NCBI RefSeq assembly: GCF_014656055.1
Contig: NZ_BNBR01000001.1
Span: forward strand, 1,116,001-1,180,000
Length of the DNA: 64,000 nt
Source: Streptomyces griseosporeus
GTDB taxonomy: Bacteria > Actinomycetota > Actinomycetes > Streptomycetales > Streptomycetaceae
Direction of reading: 5' to 3'
Shown here: piece after piece, positions 62,216-64,000 of the stretch
How positions within the stretch are numbered: position 1 is the stretch's first letter
Layout of the letters: each line of letters opens with the position of its first letter
The notes under the pieces: model-generated
The model's database searches: none
Seen by the model: only the letters and a program-made list of their open reading frames with translations
Told to the model about the DNA's origin: nothing
Translations under genes and position numbers: made by a program

Positions 62216-64000
62216 GTGACGACACCCGGGTCCCTCGGAGCAGGGTCCATCGAAGGCAGGATCGCCGAGGAGCTCGGCGTACGGGAGCGGCAGGTCAAGG
62301 CCGCCGTGGAGCTGCTGGACGGCGGTTCGACGGTGCCCTTCATCGCCCGCTACCGCAAGGAAGCGACCGAGATGCTCGACGACGCGCAGCTGCGCACGAT
62401 CGAGGAGCGGCTGCGCTACCTGCGGGAGCTGGAGGAGCGCCGGACGGCGATCCTGGAGTCGGTGCGCGAGCAGGGCAAGCTCACCGACGAGCTGGAGGCG
62501 CGGATCCGCGGCGCCGAGACCAAGGCGCGGCTGGAGGACATCTACCTGCCGTACAAGCCCAAGCGGCGCACCAAGGCGCAGATCGCGCGCGAGGCGGGGC
62601 TGGAGCCGCTGGCGGACGGGCTGCTCGGCGACCCCACCGTGGAACCGCTCGCCGCCGCTGCCGCCTTCGTCGACGCGGACAAGGGCGTCGCCGATCCGCA
62701 GGCCGCGCTCGACGGGGCCCGCGCGATCCTCACCGAGCGGTTCGCGGAGGACGCCGACCTCATCGGCGAGCTGCGTGAGCGCATGTGGGTGCGCGGCCGG
62801 CTGGCCGCGAAGGTGCGCGAGGGCAAGGAGGAGGCGGGCGCCAAGTTCGCCGACTACTTCGACTTCGCCGAACCGTTCACCGAACTGCCCTCGCACCGGG
62901 TCCTCGCGATGCTGCGCGGCGAGAAGGAGGAGGTCCTCGACCTCGTCCTGGAGCCGGAGGAGCCCACGGAGGGCCCGTCGTCGTACGAGGGCATCGTCGC
63001 GGCGCGGTTCGGGATCGCCGACCGCGGCCGCCCGGCCGACAAGTGGCTGACGGACACCGTGCGCTGGGCCTGGCGGACCCGCATCCTCGTGCATCTCGGC
63101 ATCGACATCCGGCTGCGGCTGCGTACGGCCGCCGAGGACGAGGCGGTGCGCGTCTTCGCCGCCAACCTGCGCGACCTGCTGCTCGCCGCCCCGGCCGGCA
63201 CGCGCGCGACCCTCGGCCTCGACCCCGGCTTCCGTACGGGCGTGAAGGTCGCCGTGGTCGACGCCACCGGCAAGGTCGTCGCCACCGACGTGATCTACCC
63301 GCACGTCCCGGCCAACAAGTGGGACGAGGCCATCGCCAAGCTGGCGCGGCTGGCGAAGGAGCACGCGGTCGAGCTGATCGCGATCGGCAACGGCACGGCG
63401 TCCCGCGAGACCGACAAGCTCGCCGGTGAACTCATCAGCAGGCATCCGGAGTTGAACCTCACCAAGGTGATGGTGTCGGAGGCGGGCGCCTCCGTGTACT
63501 CGGCGTCGGCCTTCGCCTCGCAGGAGCTGCCCGAGCTGGACGTGTCGCTGCGCGGCGCGGTCTCCATCGCGCGCCGCCTCCAGGACCCGCTGGCCGAGCT
63601 GGTGAAGATCGACCCGAAGTCGATCGGCGTCGGCCAGTACCAGCACGACCTGTCCGAGGTGAAGCTGTCCCGCTCGCTGGACGCGGTGGTCGAGGACTGT
63701 GTGAACGGCGTCGGCGTGGACGTGAACACCGCCTCGGCGCCGCTGCTCGCCCGGGTGTCCGGCATCACCTCCGGGCTCGCCGAGAACATCGTCGCGCACC
63801 GCGACGCGAACGGCCCGTTCACCTCCCGCGCCCAGCTGAAGAAGGTGCCGCGGCTCGGCCCCAAGGCGTATGAGCAGTGCGCGGGCTTCCTCAGGATCCG
63901 CGGCGGCGACGACCCGCTGGACGCCTCCAGCGTGCACCCGGAGGCGTACCCGGTGGTGCGCCGCATGGTGAAGACCACCGGCCAGGAGGTCGCCGCGCTG
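62216..64000 (+). CDS. tex: Tex transcription accessory protein, 3' end cut by the window
   Basis: 595 residues from GTG 62216 are visible; the gene continues off the right edge. The N-terminal helical region ([22 protein letters not shown]), the YqgF-type RNase H-like domain ([17 protein letters not shown]) and the helix-hairpin-helix block ([15 protein letters not shown], then [17 protein letters not shown]) are in the expected order; the C-terminal S1 domain lies beyond the window. Tex binds nucleic acid and influences transcription or RNA handling. Full length would be about 780 residues. Confidence 0.96.
   Translation, partial: MTTPGSLGAGSIEGRIAEELGVRERQVKAAVELLDGGSTVPFIARYRKEATEMLDDAQLRTIEERLRYLRELEERRTAILESVREQGKLTDELEARIRGAETKARLEDIYLPYKPKRRTKAQIAREAGLEPLADGLLGDPTVEPLAAAAAFVDADKGVADPQAALDGARAILTERFAEDADLIGELRERMWVRGRLAAKVREGKEEAGAKFADYFDFAEPFTELPSHRVLAMLRGEKEEVLDLVLEPEEPTEGPSSYEGIVAARFGIADRGRPADKWLTDTVRWAWRTRILVHLGIDIRLRLRTAAEDEAVRVFAANLRDLLLAAPAGTRATLGLDPGFRTGVKVAVVDATGKVVATDVIYPHVPANKWDEAIAKLARLAKEHAVELIAIGNGTASRETDKLAGELISRHPELNLTKVMVSEAGASVYSASAFASQELPELDVSLRGAVSIARRLQDPLAELVKIDPKSIGVGQYQHDLSEVKLSRSLDAVVEDCVNGVGVDVNTASAPLLARVSGITSGLAENIVAHRDANGPFTSRAQLKKVPRLGPKAYEQCAGFLRIRGGDDPLDASSVHPEAYPVVRRMVKTTGQEVAAL

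Overview
This is high-GC actinobacterial chromosomal DNA, almost certainly Streptomyces. Supporting signs are GC-rich third codon positions throughout, GTG and occasional TTG starts, purine-rich Shine-Dalgarno sites, ATGA/GTGA/TGATG gene overlaps, a conservon (cvnABCD), DUF742/DUF2231/DUF779 genes, and a hopanoid operon arranged like the one known from S. coelicolor. No rRNA, tRNA, insertion sequence, prophage or CRISPR array is visible. Two genes run off the window: a UvrA-like ATPase at the left end and tex at the right end.

Layout. 1-13 kb: a leftward run of short UvrA paralogue, GNAT acetyltransferase, XRE-cupin regulator, LysR regulator and the threonine-to-glycine pair kbl/tdh; then the leftward conservon cvnA-B-C-D with a translationally coupled GAF protein; then a divergent cytosolic HtrA-like protease and a convergent DUF429 gene with a microsatellite tail. 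13-34 kb is a mosaic of metabolic and regulatory genes: a secreted DUF6250-type protein, an alpha/beta hydrolase behind a candidate 17-residue leader peptide, an MBL-fold hydrolase, an AcoR-like regulator with aldehyde dehydrogenase, a Cys-rich HTH regulator divergent from a DUF2231-membrane protein-folE operon, a cold-shock gene, a GH43-GH5 glycan-degradation pair, DUF779, SGNH hydrolase/MocR, aldo/keto reductase, a LysM-M23 endopeptidase behind a c-di-AMP (ydaO) riboswitch, PtpB phosphatase, and XRE-cupin plus DUF6126.

34.1-47.1 kb is a leftward hopanoid operon of twelve tightly packed genes. HpnC/HpnD/HpnE make squalene from farnesyl diphosphate, which the polyprenyl synthase supplies. Shc cyclises squalene to hopene. 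HpnH, HpnG and HpnO build the C35 side chain towards aminobacteriohopanetriol. The operon carries its own MEP-pathway genes dxs and ispG, and a 42-residue DUF6380 peptide is wedged between hpnD and hpnE. idi lies 9 kb away.

47.4-54.6 kb is a second leftward block, the least understood part of the window: a DUF5941/CDP-alcohol phosphatidyltransferase fusion, a LicC-like nucleotidyltransferase, a glycerol-1-phosphate-dehydrogenase-like enzyme, a second CDP-alcohol phosphatidyltransferase lacking the last motif aspartate, a GT2 glycosyltransferase and a TagGH/Wzm-Wzt-type exporter. It looks able to make, polymerise or attach, and export a CDP-activated polyol-phosphate glycoconjugate. 55-64 kb holds a cation-diffusion transporter, idi, a HATPase regulator, DUF308, enoyl-CoA hydratase, a DJ-1 protein and a GlxA-type regulator separated by an unusual alternating 53/48-bp tandem repeat, a second SCO6745-family gene, an LPFR-type micropeptide and tex.
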